Shown one piece after another: positions 10,701 through 25,700 of a stretch of DNA of 64,000 bases (its first letter is position 1; each line of letters begins with the position of its first letter). The translations under genes were made by a program, and so were the position numbers. The notes under the pieces were generated by a model. That model did not search any database. It was not told where the DNA came from and was given only the letters and a program-made list of their open reading frames with translations. Origin of the DNA: Acholoe squamosa (taxonomy: Eukaryota > Annelida > Polychaeta > Phyllodocida > Polynoidae); NCBI GenBank assembly GCA_949317995.1, contig OX439038.1, positions 32,200,613-32,264,612 of the forward strand, in the 5' to 3' direction.

Positions 10701-13700
10701 GGTCTAAATATATCTAACATACCGTAATCTCTCACGTATAAGGCGCAGCTCGCCTATAAGGTGCACCCCCAACTCAGGGAGATCTGTTTCACGTATAAGG
10801 CACACCTCTGAGGGCAGATTTGTCTAAGTTTAGTACTGTTCTATAGTAAAAATAACCCCCCTATAAGGCGCACCCCAAACTCAAGGCAGTGTCCCTCCCA
10901 CATATAAGACTCAGTATCATTTTGTTTGGCGTATAAGACGCCCCTTATACGGGAGAGATTACGGTACGTTAGATATATCTAGATTTCACATTATTGACAT
11001 ATTAAATATCATCGTTAAGAGTTCAACTTAACCAAACCGCATCACTGAGTAATATAATCTGATGTGATGAAAACACTTTCGGGAATGGTAAGTTGTAATA
11101 TTGATCGATGAGAAAAAAAGCTTTCCTATGTAGCGTTTTTTTATATCTAGATACACTTTTCAATCTTTCCACAACATAATGTGTAAATTATTTCTATGTG
11201 TATATCTAAGACTATGGCTCATCCATCATTGGCTTTGTCACTATATTCACCTTCTGAAAACACAAAGTTTGCCTTATGTGTTCAGTCCAAGGACCCGGTT
11301 TGGGGCTTGGGGGCATCCTTTAAATCTACAATTAGCAAAATGTACGTGCTCTGTGTGATAATAACAGTAATACCGGCAATAAGAAACTTGGTGGTAGGGA
11401 TTACACACTCCTTACAAAAACGTCCATGTGTTCAAGGACGCTCTTTAAGCGCTGCCCAGACTAGTGGCAGTTATATACTGTTGTAATTTATCAGAGATAT
11501 CACAACCCGATCAAAACAGGTGATTCTAGATTTAATTTTCACTCCATGAGAGAGTACTTCAGGGCAAAAAAGAAAAGAATCAATTCTGCAGGAAAATCTC
11601 TGGGTACATCAATCTATGCATCTAGTCTGGTCAGGGCATCTACAGGACACACCACACGCACACACCAGAATCACAGCCACCGCAAAACATAGACTCGTGC
11701 ACTCATTGTGGCGATGAGATCATTCTGTATGTACCCCAGGTAGTTTATAATGTCACATATAACATTTAGAAATTTAAAGAATTTTGATCACAACATTAGT
11801 TCTAAAAAAAGACGTATATTAGGGTTGTTTTGCACATTTTGTATCATGGTAGTGAATTAGCACCAGTACTTGGTACTTGAGATGAAGGGAGTAGAAAAAT
11901 AAATGCAAAGTTGCCGAATTATAACTAGAAGGATAGTAAGGTATTCCTTGGTACACCAGCTAAACACGTGGGTGCGATTATCTGCATACAATATCACCAA
12001 TACAATATTAAAGGGGAGGGGGGGTCAAAACCTATGAAACAAAGTGACACTATTTTTTCTTCATCCGAAACTAGATTTTAACTCGGAAATACCGGATATG
12101 GAATGGTATCATATCCACACCTTGTTCACGATTCACATGCTCTACAGTGGCTAACAGCATAGACTTACTGAAGTTCCATCCCTTAAGGGAGGTGTCAGAC
12201 GGATGGATGGTATGATAGGGGCTGTACTGTGTCCACAAGTGAGAGAAGAAAGTCACCAATATTAGATCTTACCATGTCATCTCAGACATGAACTGTCAGC
12301 GCCTCGATATACAGCCTCGAGGTGTGAATCATAACCGAGGCCCAGTTTGCATCCCAACTGTTGCAAGGTATATATTCAAGAACTCTTAACTTAAGTCTTA
12401 CCGTGTTCCTAGTTTGATCTATGTTTGACTTGAGGGGAAAAACAAACAAGGAGGTGGTTTGTTTTAAATTAGAGGCATGCGGTGCGGAATAATTTAAATC
12501 TATGAAATTTAATTGCTTTCTTGCTCCCTTCTTAAAAACTTAACCTTTTACAGATAGTGACATACTAAGCTTAATTTGATAGATCCCATTCTCCAAATAA
12601 CGCTAAATCTTTTAGCATGTGTGTGCAGTCGTAACACTCTTATTTACCTTTATTTTTCATATCTGCAATAGGCAGGAGAATCAATCAGCTATCTTAATGG
12701 ATATGATTATAAATACTTGAATCTACTAGTATATATATATTTATATTATTGTATCTATGGTTTATCTAAACATTTCGCTGATTGATTCTAGGCTAAAACG
12801 CATTTCTGTAGGGATTCCCCACAATAATGGGGTTTATAATAAGGCAACAGTGGAAATGCAAGTAAAAAAGGGGAAAATTCAATATCTGAAATAAAACCAG
12901 TATGCGTTTAGTGACAAGGTTGAGTTTGACCAATACACGTAGCAGACAAGGCCAGATTTGAGTACACACAGGACAATGTTACAGCACGGCACAACAATGC
13001 AGCAAATAACGCTAAATCTTTTAGACAACTAATACACAAATCGCCACTCCTTAAGTGCTCAATCTTGTTCTTGTTGAATTAAGTATAACTTTGTAATTAT
13101 TCTTTATATACCAAGCACTTTCTGTTTTCGAGCTCTTTGGGCCGTCGATAGTCTGGTGATGAAGGATTTCTCCCCCTCTCCAAGAGTGTTGTGACCTTTA
13201 TAAAATTCTATGTAAACAGATATTTCTTACCAAAATGAAACATAATACGTTGAGTCATCTGAAAACATTTTCTTTTCTTCTTTTCAAAAAGTGTGATAAC
13301 ACACACTTTTGACTATAGGAAGATGGAGGATGGCGATGGGTGAATTGGTTGAAGGGTGGCCACATGAACGAAAAGACTAGTAGGGGTGAAACTTACGCAG
13401 TGCCCATGGTACTGATGTGTCAGCTAGGGGCGATAACGAACAGGGGTCCGTCTGCCAAAAACCAAGAAAACAAACCATACGCACACACAAAAACTAGCTC
13501 ATGCTGAACTTACCCCCACCTATCTACGACCCAGGACTCTACCTCTAGGGCAATCTAAACGGCATATTAACTTGCAACTCTCTCCTGAAATTGGATTGTC
13601 TTTGCTCAAGATTGCATTCTTTTGGTATTGCACATCAATTTCCTCTTTATATATTCATCTCACCATAATATTCTCAAATTCTCTATTTTAAGGACCATCA

Positions 13701-16700
13701 TTTGGGCCAAAATCAATAAGCCATAGCTGGCTAGTTGTGGGTTTGCAGAATTCACTTTAGGGAAAGTGCACTTCCCTTCAAGATGAGGAGAAATTGACAA
13801 GGAAGAAGATACAGAAATATCCATTCAGTAAAAGACTTCAGTTTCATGCAAAGGTAACTTGTTTGATAGCATACGACATCCAGGTCGATGTTGCTCAATA
13901 TTATGTGGATAGACGAATATGTTTGTCTATCTTCATTTAACAAGAGAGGCAGGCTTTGTCCTGGGTTGCAGATACATAGAAAGACTGGGAAGAAAGTCCA
14001 TCTTAGTAGGTAGAAAGATTATTGTCGCCTGTGATAGAAGTGCACAGCTTTATATGCAACAGAGCACAGCGACGAAAAAACACATCCAGTTTATTAAATA
14101 GTAAATACGTATGGGGATGAAATAACTGAATTTATGACAAAATATATGACCAGGGATCGATGCAAATGGAAAGAGAATATACCCTTTTGGGAATTATAGC
14201 TCCACATAAATCAATTTTGTAATCAAAGAATAGTTCTAATGTGAAAATTTACTACGAAATCAGTCTTACTACCGTAATCTCCCGCGTATAAGACGCATCT
14301 TCTACACCAAACAAATGCCTGGTGCGTCTTATAGGATTTTCTGAAGTTGGGGGTGCGTCTTATACGCGGGGTAATTTTACTATAGAACAGTACTAAATTT
14401 ACCAAAATGACCCCTAAGAGGTGCGTCCTCTACTCGAACCAGCCTACTCTGAGTTGGGGGAGCGTCTTCTATGCGCACCGCGTCTTCTACGTGGGAGATT
14501 ACGGTATATCATTTCTTACTAGATGTATTTACTTATTTAGAAAACAATTGTAAAAATGACGAATTCATGGATTCTAAATTAATGATGAAATGGAAAAATC
14601 ACCATTTACACACATTATCAAGTCGAAATCATATCTATAAATAATTGGTCTTTTGTATTTGTTTCGGACTTTATGTGTTTAATCATGCATAATCTAAACT
14701 TAGGCCACACCAAAAAAATAAGTTGGTCTACGGATTTTGGTTTTGAAAAAATGGTGCGAGCGAGCGATTTTTTTTTTTTTTTTTTTTAAAAGAATTTTTT
14801 GGCGTCCAATGGATTCCTTGCTGGAAAACTAGGCGATCGAAAAAATTTCATTAAAAAAAAAATTGCCAAACATCACAAAGAGAAAACTTGTAGAAAGTGA
14901 AGCGAGCGAAATCCGTAGATGAGATTTAGAAAAAAAAAATTTGCATTTCCGAAAATATGAAGAGGGAAATCCGTAGAACAACTTTTTTTTTTTGGTGTGG
15001 CCTTATCATCAAATCTTAAAAAAAAAAAAACAGAAGAAACTAAGATGAGAAAAACTGTAAACATGCTTTGACATTTCGTCGAGGTTTTGAGCAATATTTC
15101 ATTACTATGATGAATGATGTTTCTTTTTTATATTTCCGAATGTTAAACATACAAGAAACTATCATCTTCTGGCATAAAGGCACACAGCATTTACTCTATG
15201 CTTTCCAGCTCGGATAGCATCAACCAAAGTTTACAAGATATTCTATTTTAAGCTTGAAGCTGTATCTTGAAGGTTACAGCGGGATTCTTCATGTGTTTAT
15301 AAGAGCGTTATCTTAGCTATCTAGAAAAATCTTAAAACTAGTCTGTACATGTTATAATTATTACTGGTAAATAGAGATAAAAATCAAATCTCTGGAACGG
15401 CTTATTAGCTAAAGTTTCACACTAAGGAGGCACACACTTAAATCCCCCATCTCATATACTGACTTGTACTGATGCACTGGCAGCCCTAGATTTTAACTTA
15501 AAAAGTGGGATGAGAGTAAATTAATCTCTTTAACATGGGATATAATTTCCATGTCTACACATACTAGTATTTTTTGGTATGTTTCACCCAATGCATGACG
15601 CCACTCCTCTATACTTGTATTACCGTAGCGTTTGTGTATCTAACGCATTAACATGTATACTTTCTACAGGGTACCGTCCTAAGCTAACACCATATTCCTC
15701 TAATATAGGATAAACGAATTGTGATGCTTACTTACAACTTTTTACAAGAAAATACCATTTGTGGTCTTCAAAAATTTTATGATGTTGAATTTTGTAAACT
15801 TACATTGTTGAAGTTTTGTTCAGATGGTGAGCGGTTGCTAGAGCTGGAGGGACTTGTCGACACTGATCTCTGCTCGCATTCTGTTGACCCAAACACACAG
15901 CACAACATGGCCACCGTCTGTACATCGTAGATGCTACTGTAGTGGTGGATACTGCAGGGAAGAGACAGGGCAGATACTACTCTAAGTTCTCACATAACAA
16001 AGGCGTAGAAAGCAGATTTTTATTGGGGGGAGGGGTAGTGGTCTTAGTTGAGGGGGCCCGCTATATTCCGAGGTAGCAGGTTGTCACATGGGCGCCGCCA
16101 ATGCTGGAGCTTGTTACCAGCGAGTTCTACTGATAAGACCTACCAGATGGGTACCAGTTGGCCCCTCAAGGACTGCAGTGAATAGATTGGAGTTCTCTCA
16201 TTGGCTAATAATTAAACCCGCTAAGTCCATATAGAGTCTCCAGCAGTTGCCAAATCTCAGCCTTATCTCGTGTATTCACATACCACTTGGACCCACTACG
16301 TTTCTACCCGGTCTACAAACTTTGCCGAACAGCCCCCCCTTATAGTTCTAAAAATAGAAATCTAGAGATGGGGTTAAAACCATGATAACATATTTCAAGC
16401 TCTTATAGAATTTGAAAAAAATAACAACCCTAATGATACTGTCCCTACGCCGTAGAACTATTCTTGCCTTAAATTTCAAAAACAGTTATTTTGAATTTAT
16501 TTTATTATTATTAATGTTATAAGTGGCTGGATATCTAAAGACGCGTTGCGAGCTTGTTGTTCGTAGACCGGGTAGATTTCGTCAGCGCCCTACCACTTAG
16601 TCAAGTTCCATGCACTGTCCCCTCTTTGTGGTTTAGTGTTATGGCATCTTACAAACTACCTATACATTTCTCACTTTATTTCTGCAAATATTTGGATGTA

Positions 16701-16715
16701 GAATGACTGTTTATA

Positions 16716-16799
<84 letters not shown>

Positions 16800-19700
16800 G
16801 GAGTGTAAGATATATCTATTCATTGAGCTATAGGAATTCAATCAAACATTACAAAGAGGGGAAAATACATGGATCCTGACTGAGAGGTGCGTGAATGTGC
16901 GAGATTATGCCCGGGATTTGCAACCGGAGAAGGGTCTATAGGCTTATATAGGGGACCTTCCCATTATTTATTCGAGGGGGGGGGCAGTATGCGCCATATG
17001 ATCTAGTTTTCTATCCCCCTGCCCTGCTTCATACAACAGTTAGCATTTGAAAAATTACACAGGAAATTCATTTGAGAAATTAGAGAAAACTTACAAGCTC
17101 TTGATGAGTTTGCGTCCAAAGGGTCGGAATGCCCAGGGAGTCTCCTTATCTGGATTAGAGCTGGGTTCCAGTGAGTGGCTCCCTGTCAGGGCTGCTAGTG
17201 ACCACACCTGCCGTACAGAGAACAAGACCTCATTTAACCTGGAGGTTAACACTTAAACCTTTACAAAGAATCAAGCATTATTACCTATTTTGGTTTTCTT
17301 ATCAAAAGACATAAAGCGAACTGCTAGAATTTTATACACACTGGTTACCAGTGTCAGAAGTAAATGTTTATGTTGAAAAAGCACACCAGTTTTACCTGAA
17401 CCAGATCTCTGCGGCCCACTGCAGCAGCTGCGGAGGCATTCTTGGTACATTTTTCAGGTATATTATCTCCCTCCAATCTGAAACCAACAACACATACATG
17501 GAGTGTTGTTCAAACATTTAGAGTAAACATAGGATTTGTATGTAACTCTTTTGAAAGACACACGTGTCGACTTCCATATTGAATCAGATACTACCGGGGC
17601 ACTGGTTATATGGGTTCTGCTGGGCCAATAAAACTTAAATGTGTTAAGATGTCATTTCACTTTAAATAAAAACATACACATAGGCCTCAGCGAGTTGTTT
17701 CTGGACAGGCAGAAGGCATGAAGCATCATAGATAACAATCGGTCCGGTCTTCGCCTTTTTCTTGGGTGACGGGTGTGTGTCACTCTTGGTTCTTCCATCC
17801 AAACTTTCTTTAGGCCTTGTCTTTGTCCTTGTTCTATGTTTCTGAAAGTTACAAACAACAACAATTTCGACTCAAGATTTAATTTTATTGACATTTTCAC
17901 TAAACCTCAAATAAATCATACAGGTATACCCACTGAATACACAGCTATTAAACTTCTCATTACCAGTAATGCATGTTATTGAAGGACTCACTAACATATA
18001 TATATGTGAATAACTCACCCTGTCCTTATAACTATAGAAATGTTGTAGGGAGATGTTGTCAGATGGTGGACTTTGTGCGATACCATAGAAACTGTTGTAG
18101 ATGGGCTGCGTGCCTTGAGGAGTCAGTGTAACCTGACTGTGGCCAAAGGATGACAGCGCGGTCAATGCTCTGAAAAACAACAGAGAAAAAACTTTAAATA
18201 AAAACAATTTTGATCTTCTGTAGCTAATCTCATTAATTATCAATGATCTACTTTTTGAGAATATGGGGTCAGGGCCAGTTTTCAGAAAATCAAACTTTGT
18301 AAGGCATTTCTGAGTAGAATTTGTCATCTGGTTGATTCTACACAATTTGGGTATGCTGAATCAAAATCTGCCAAATGACATTTTATATTTTCACTTTTCA
18401 CCCCTGAAATTACAAAAACAAAATGGCTGCCATTTTTGCATTAAGATTTTCAGATATGAGCAGATGTTAGGTAATGTACACTGCACTTGGTGATATAAGC
18501 TTGACAATGAATGAGCTGAGTCCTCAGAGGTCACTTCTAATGTATGTGCTATCAGACTTTTGAAATCCTAGATTGTACACATCTGTACTGGGGGCTATCT
18601 ACAGACTGTCACCCCCTACCCGCCGTGGCCGCTGGTTGGCTGAGTGTACAGATGTCTCCCACTGGCAGGTCTAAAATTAGCACTGGGAGCCTCGGTAGAT
18701 GCACGGCTGTGTTATTGTTCTACTAGATGTATTCAGAGAGAAGTGGCCATCTAACCAGCATACTACACCACTGGATATGTCATTGATGAACAAAATTGCC
18801 ATGTTTTTGAAACAAAACTATGCAGCTATTCAATTGTTTTCACAATAAACTGAAACCGGTTTGACCCAATTATGCAAATGAACCGCCATGTTGAATTCAT
18901 ATACGGGACCTGTCACAATCTTCATGCTGTACACATATCAAGCAGTTGGGGCCAGCAAAAAAGCACGGATTTCCCTGCTTTCCAATATGGCCACCATAGG
19001 CTGGAATAAGCTGTAGATCGGACGTACCTTGTGCCGCCCTCTACTGTGAATCTGGATAAGCTTTGTCCTGGTCAATTTACGTTTCCAAGTGTGCTGAGGC
19101 TGATTATGAAGCTTATAATCACTTGACCCTTTAAGTACTAGCATCGACTATAGTTGCACCATGGTAGCTAGTGTTGACTAGCCCGATAGGGCTAATATCA
19201 ACTATAGTCAACACACATCATATATATAGGATTTGTATAGAAATTGTAAATAGGCCCATCCATCTAGGTACTTTACTTTCTGAGAAGCCACTCCCATGGC
19301 CAGGACAGTCATTTTTGCTCTGCCTTTTAATGGTCAAAAACTGTTCAAAATAGCACGCAAATAGGGGTTTGAAATATACTTTATTTTTAAGGGATTCAAT
19401 CAAAAATAACCTTGAATTGTGCAGAGGCAGACCCAAAGACTTTAGTGCTTAGGCCCACAATCCTGCATGAACTATGCATACTTAAGAAAATGTGTGTGTC
19501 AAACTGGCTTTTAAAAGAAACCCCAAAAAACATAGGTCCTGTCCTTAAATCACTGGCCATTGCCAGGCCAGCCTTAGTTTCTACCCCTGAATCTGCTGCT
19601 TCAGAATATACATGATAGATTCAACTCATGTAACATAATATTATCTAAGTTGGGCAGCCATTATCCAGGATGACATTTCTCATCAGGTTACAACTATTCA

Positions 19701-22700
19701 AGTAATACCAGAAGTAACCTGTATGATTAAATCACAGCCTAATCTTACAGAGCAATTGTCATGTCTCCAGCCACACTGCCAGTGTATTCCCACTCTGTGC
19801 ACATGTGCAGTAGAGCCCATCTGGTACAATCGCTCTGTACAACTAAAGGTGTTCTGAGTTGATATGGCCGTGACTAGGGCTGTGTGTGATCAGGATTTCC
19901 TTTCAGATTGTACGTCATAGTCAACAGCATCATATACAATGGCATGATAAACAGATGAAATTCTGTAATCTGATAATATGAAATAATGAATTTGATTGAG
20001 AGAGGCTAATGCCAGAAGGCAGAGATAAGGATCACAAACAGTTCAAAGACTCAATTGTGAAGAACATTATATCAACCCTTTCCAAGGTGTTCAAGATGTA
20101 GGAAAAGACTGACATATCTGTGAGGGTTTAAACATTATCTTATATAGCATTGAATTGGATGATGTCTGTTAGTCTGATTTGACCTTGAAAACATCCTTTC
20201 TATTGATGAACTATTGGGGGAAACTAGCTAAACTGACATAAATGGCATGCTACAAACATTGGCCCTGACGGTGTGTAGTCTTGGTCCTTATTATTGTTGC
20301 TCTTATTTTAACACAGAGTGATTCAGGTTCAGGTACAAACATGTTATATAGCTGATAGAGCTATATTCAGTGAGCCTACACAAAACGTGCAAACCTCTCA
20401 TCACTATCTGGTCATTGATGACAGGTTGCTTATCCCAATGTGATTTCCTTTTCTGTGCAAAACAACTTTTCACCTGGGAGAGCTTAGAAATAATGAGGAA
20501 GAGCCTAATACCAAACAATATTCATAGTTTACTCAAGGGTTAGCTTGGTATACCATTTGCCAGTGCCTGATTCTCAAGTAATTAAATGATCACTCCTCAA
20601 TCTTGTATATAAAAATCATGCACTATTAATTACTTTATCTCTGTTCCTTATGTGACCTTTCATGTTACGAGACTTCTTCCCTCTGATCCTGATGCCTGCT
20701 TATTCTTCCCCTTCCTATTCACATTGAAGACATGTTACTTCATTCAATTTCAATCCTTCTCTCCAAATAGCAGGTTTTAATTGGTAGGAAAGGCAGTGAT
20801 AGTCTATGGGCTCTCTGATTTGAGTATCTTGCAACAGAGATGTAGTAAACAGAATTTAGAAAGGGTTCTGATTAGGATTGGGCTCCTTGATTCATGACAG
20901 GCAGTGTTTCTTGTTGATGGTTGAATCCCTAAATAACAGTCACCTACATGGAGTTAAAAGAAAATGATAAATACTTGGATGATTCCAGTTCTAAAGTCCC
21001 AAAGCAGCCAACAAACCACTGTATATGGAAACGAGTGTTGAATCGATTTATATCGCAGGTAACTCTGAAAGGTTCATACTAATGAGGGGTGAAGCGATTT
21101 GAATCGCACGTAACTGACAAGTGCTTAAATAATAACTGAGGCCTGAAAAGGAATCATAAAATTGATCAAACCTTCACCAAGAGGTTAAATCCCCCAACAA
21201 CAGCAAAATACTGAAATTTTGTGATGTCGGAAGTCAGGTGGAAGTGTTGTGACAGTGTCAAACACTTCTCTGCCCCCCCCTATAAAAAAGTTAACAATAA
21301 GAGTGATAATATGCCCATTCATGAAAAACACCTGTCTTCCCTGCTAAATAATGAGCCACAGTGGGTGACAGGATGTAGCTGACATCAGCACTGTTCTCTT
21401 AGCTCCCTATATGTCTAGGGTCTTTTTGGTCTCCCCTGCTGATGAAGTTGTATTTCATAAAGATCACTAGTACTTATTGCATATTGAACTATGTACCTTG
21501 CTGCTGGTCACACTTATACCTGTATTGTCCTGTGTCCTGTATCTAGTCTGTGTATGGGTTCTATGTCTTACTGTCATGTTGTCGTAAAGTGTTTGTCATT
21601 GTCTTACCGTAATCTCCCGCGTAGAAGGCGCAGCTCGCGTAGAAGGCACCCCCCCAACTCAGAGAAGGCCTTTTCACGTAGAAGGCGCACGTACCTCTTC
21701 TGGATCGATTTCCGGAAAAACCCGCGTATAAGGCGCCCCCCCCAACTCACAGGGGGGCTGTTTCGCGTAGAAGGCGCCCCCCCTCCCCACCCCCCCCTCC
21801 CCACCCCCTATTCTACAGCAACTGGTCTGCCGCGGTGCTGGCTATATGAGTTCAAGCTGTCATCGGCACACGGTCGGCGTTTTGCCCGCCGAGCAAATCT
21901 ACAGCGACCGGTCTGCTGCGGTGCTGGCGCTATGAGTTCAAGCTGTCATCGGCATATGGTCGGCGTCAAACCCGCCGAGCAAATCTACACCGACCGGGCT
22001 GCCGCGGTGCAGGCGCTATGAGTTCAAGCTGTCATCGGTACACGGTCGGCGTCAAACCCGCCGAGCAAATCTACACCGACCGGGCTGCCGCGTTGCTGGC
22101 TATTTAAGTTCAAGCTGTCATCGGCGCATGGTGGGCCTTATCCCCGGCGAGCGCGTCGACACCTCCCGGTCTGCCGTGGTGCTGGCGCTATGAGTTCAAG
22201 CTGTCATCGGTGCATTTTCCGAAATGAGATGTTGGAAAAACCCGCGTATAAGGCGCACCCCCAACTCAAGGCAATTACCCTCCCGCGTATAAGACCCAGT
22301 CACGATCTGATTCGCGTATAAGACGCGCCTTCTACGCGGGAGATTACGGTAGTGGCTATCTAAGCATGACATAACTACAGGTTGGGTACTACCTGTGTAT
22401 GTAGTTTTTCTGGAATTACAGTGCTGATTGTAGGATCGATTCCAACTACGACCTAAATGTGTTATAAGATAGATATTTGATATTGTTGTATTGGATTTAT
22501 TTCTGAATATGGCTTAAATGTATGAGTGAGTGAGAGTGAGTAGTGGATGTTTAACGCCATTTCGACAGCTAAGGTCATATTCATGGCGAGCTTAAATGTA
22601 TGATAAGATAAAAATGTAACATTGTATTAATTGGTGACATATGGAGTTCTAAATTTTGGTATTCATACGATGGCGCTATGATTCTGCCGGGTCATACCTA

Positions 22701-25700
22701 TTGTCACAACCCCACTAGACCACGCATACCGGCAGACCAACATGTACATGATGATGTCGATCTCGTGAGTCTAGGATAAATAAAAATGTTAAAACTTGAA
22801 ACTTGAACTTGAGAGGTGGTGGCTCCTGGTGAGAAATGAGTGAACTAGGCAAACTGATAGGTTGTAGATGGCTCATATTTTAGCAGGGTAGGACACAGGA
22901 TGTACTTAACATAGGTGGACTAATTATCAGAAAATCTGTCCCCTTTCAAAATATCTTACCTATCGCTATATATTCATATAATATTAAGTGTTTGAATAAT
23001 GCTATTATACTCAGTTATATGCTGTTATATTCAAGTGGAATAAACCAAGAAGAAATAAAACCGTAGTGTTGTAGATTTTAATAGAATAGTAGAGAATAGA
23101 CCTGTGAGACATAGCGCGGCAACTTGTAATCTTGTGTCTAGTGATAGAATAATAGGAAAGCTAACTTCAAAGGCAATTAAAGGTTGTACCATCTGGCTCA
23201 CCCTGTAACTCTTGTGCTGCCTTGTACTACTAGGTCTACTACCGAGAAGTTCTGCCTGCCCATAGATGACCACTACAAATGGTAGAGGTGGGCATGTTCA
23301 ATGACCCAGAACCATATGCACCAAGGACCCCAGAATGACTAGGGTTGTGTGTGGCAGTTTTACCAACCCCAACAGCATACAGCTGGTCACAACCCCCTCC
23401 CCACCAAACTGGTAACCCCCTCCCCTCTGTAGACAGGGTACACCAAGTTTAGCATTTGTCTCTCCATAGAGATTTATAGAGATTCTAAACAGTAAATATC
23501 TTCTTCAAATACAGAATATATGATCCAAATGTACCATAACCCCGTGAGATGAAACCTTTAGTACATATATACAGCAATTTCAGACCACAGAATTATCAGA
23601 TAAAGCCTACAGAGATGTATTGGTGAATCTTAATTTTGTCTTATGCTAATCTTCCATAGAGCTCCAGGAGCTGAAATGTCTAATCTAATCATAAAACCCA
23701 AACTAAACATATATCACAAAAACAAGTTATCTACCATTAGTACATACATATGCTGATAACAATGCCTCAATATTGTGCCAAAATAGTCCATAGGAGAAGA
23801 ACAGTGAACGAAAATAGAAATCAGGGCTCCCCTATCCCTTACACCGTGGCGACTCTGAACCATTGACTAGTCTACAAGTCTCACTAGTAGGACTTAGAGT
23901 CGCCGCGCTAAAAACACTATGGTATAGAATATTCATCTCCCATTGCCCCCTAGCTGGAAACACCTGTTCCCCCTGCTAAATAATGAACAATGAGACCATC
24001 ACCCTGCTTAAAAAGGGCGGGAAACATGACACCCTAAGCTGACACCCCCCTAGGAATACATTGAGTGCACCAAGGGTCTTGCACCCATTTTGAGATGACC
24101 TATTTTTTTGAACCTTAATATCAGAAAGATAAGAACCAGATAACAGGTAACAATTATACCTCTATGGTCCTGAATATGAACACTATTCCGTGACAGGTAT
24201 CATTTTCTCTCACATTTAAGCATTTCCATGTTATTTGAGGTTGAAGTGAACAGTCCCATCTCTGAAACAGGCAATTTAGTTTTTAAAGTGTCACCCTGCC
24301 CCAACCTGTCTCTAAAAACTCGGAAAGGTAAACTTTCAAAATGAATTAACACTGAGATTGATGATGTAGTGGGATGTCCTGTTCCATAAACATGGAGTAC
24401 ATATGAAGTACATCTATCTAAGACTGCTATGAGCCAAACTGACCTTTTTGATAGGACATTCAGAGAAAATCTTGTATTCAGAGGTAAAATTATAGGCCAT
24501 TGGCCCCTAAGTGAGTGTTTGTGTATACCCATGCATAGAGGAGTATTTATAAATTTTTAGTAACAAAACAATTAGGCATAAACTTTAGAAAATTATAGCC
24601 AATAGTAGCATTATAGCAAATAGTCAAATTCACTTCGGTAGATTAAGAAGTAAAAGAAACTGATCGACATATAAGGGATCTGCATACATGTAGTTCTATC
24701 TACAGTAAATTGCCTACCCTTATATGTGTAAACAACAATCCAGCTAGTCATTGCCCCTTTCAAACAAACAAGATCCCTGGCTTGATGAGGTGTTACAGGT
24801 TTATGTCATCTAGTTCTATCAAACATCTTTAGAGGGTGGTGTATGTAGCAGAGATGCCACTCACTGACCGACAAAAACCAGGAAAACTGGACTTTAGACA
24901 CATATTCCCAGGAATTTAATGTGATTTAATACAGAAATCTTGGAATCAGAATCAGGACTTCCTGGTAAAGTTACATGAAATCTGAGAAGGACCTATCATA
25001 TTAATTCTAAAGCATCAGAAAAGAATTAGCATATGGCAAACCTGTGACAAAATTAAAATTTCAGATCTAACCAATTTAATTAATATGTCAAATGCCTAAC
25101 TGCACATTTTTGAACTGCTCTAAGGTGAATTTTAGCTACATAATCACTCTCAGGAGGCTTGGAAACATAGAAATTCACCCCAGGATCAGTTAATTGAAGA
25201 ACTACCGTAATCTCCCGCGTATAAGCCGCGTCTTATACGTGGGGTTTTAGTTCTCATTGGATCCACAAGGGGGACATCAAGACCTTTCTTTTGATATGTT
25301 ACATGCCCCCTTAGTCATAATAAGATATAAGGGGGCCCAGGGGGGTCCGGGGGGGCTCAAGCTACATATAGGTTTTTGAAATTTGAAAATTCATTCAGTA
25401 GAACCAAAGTTATTAATTTTTCATTTTTTTGAGAATTTTCGAAAAAACTCCAGGTGCGTCTTATACGCGCACTGCGTCTTATACGCGGGAGATTACGGTA
25501 CATCCTTTTCTATCCAAGAACCAAGTTTTGACTTCTTATCCCGGCAGCCATCTTGGATTTCAAAGGTTTAATATCACAGACATTTAAGTGACCTCTGAGG
25601 ACTCAGCATATTCATTTTCAGGATTATATCACCAATTGCAGCAGTGTACATTAACTTACATCTGCTCATACCTGAAAATTTTAGGTAAAAAATGGCAGCC

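Noticed and set aside
15721-15930. 69-codon + strand ORF
   Set aside because: Antisense to a secure WDR59 exon.
17872-18345. 157-codon - strand ORF
   Set aside because: Only 18019-18169 is a WDR59 exon; the rest is intron read-through on both sides.
21491-22021. 176-codon + strand ORF and its antisense partner
   Set aside because: Lies across the MITE termini and 86-bp GC-rich repeats; Arg/Pro-rich low complexity.
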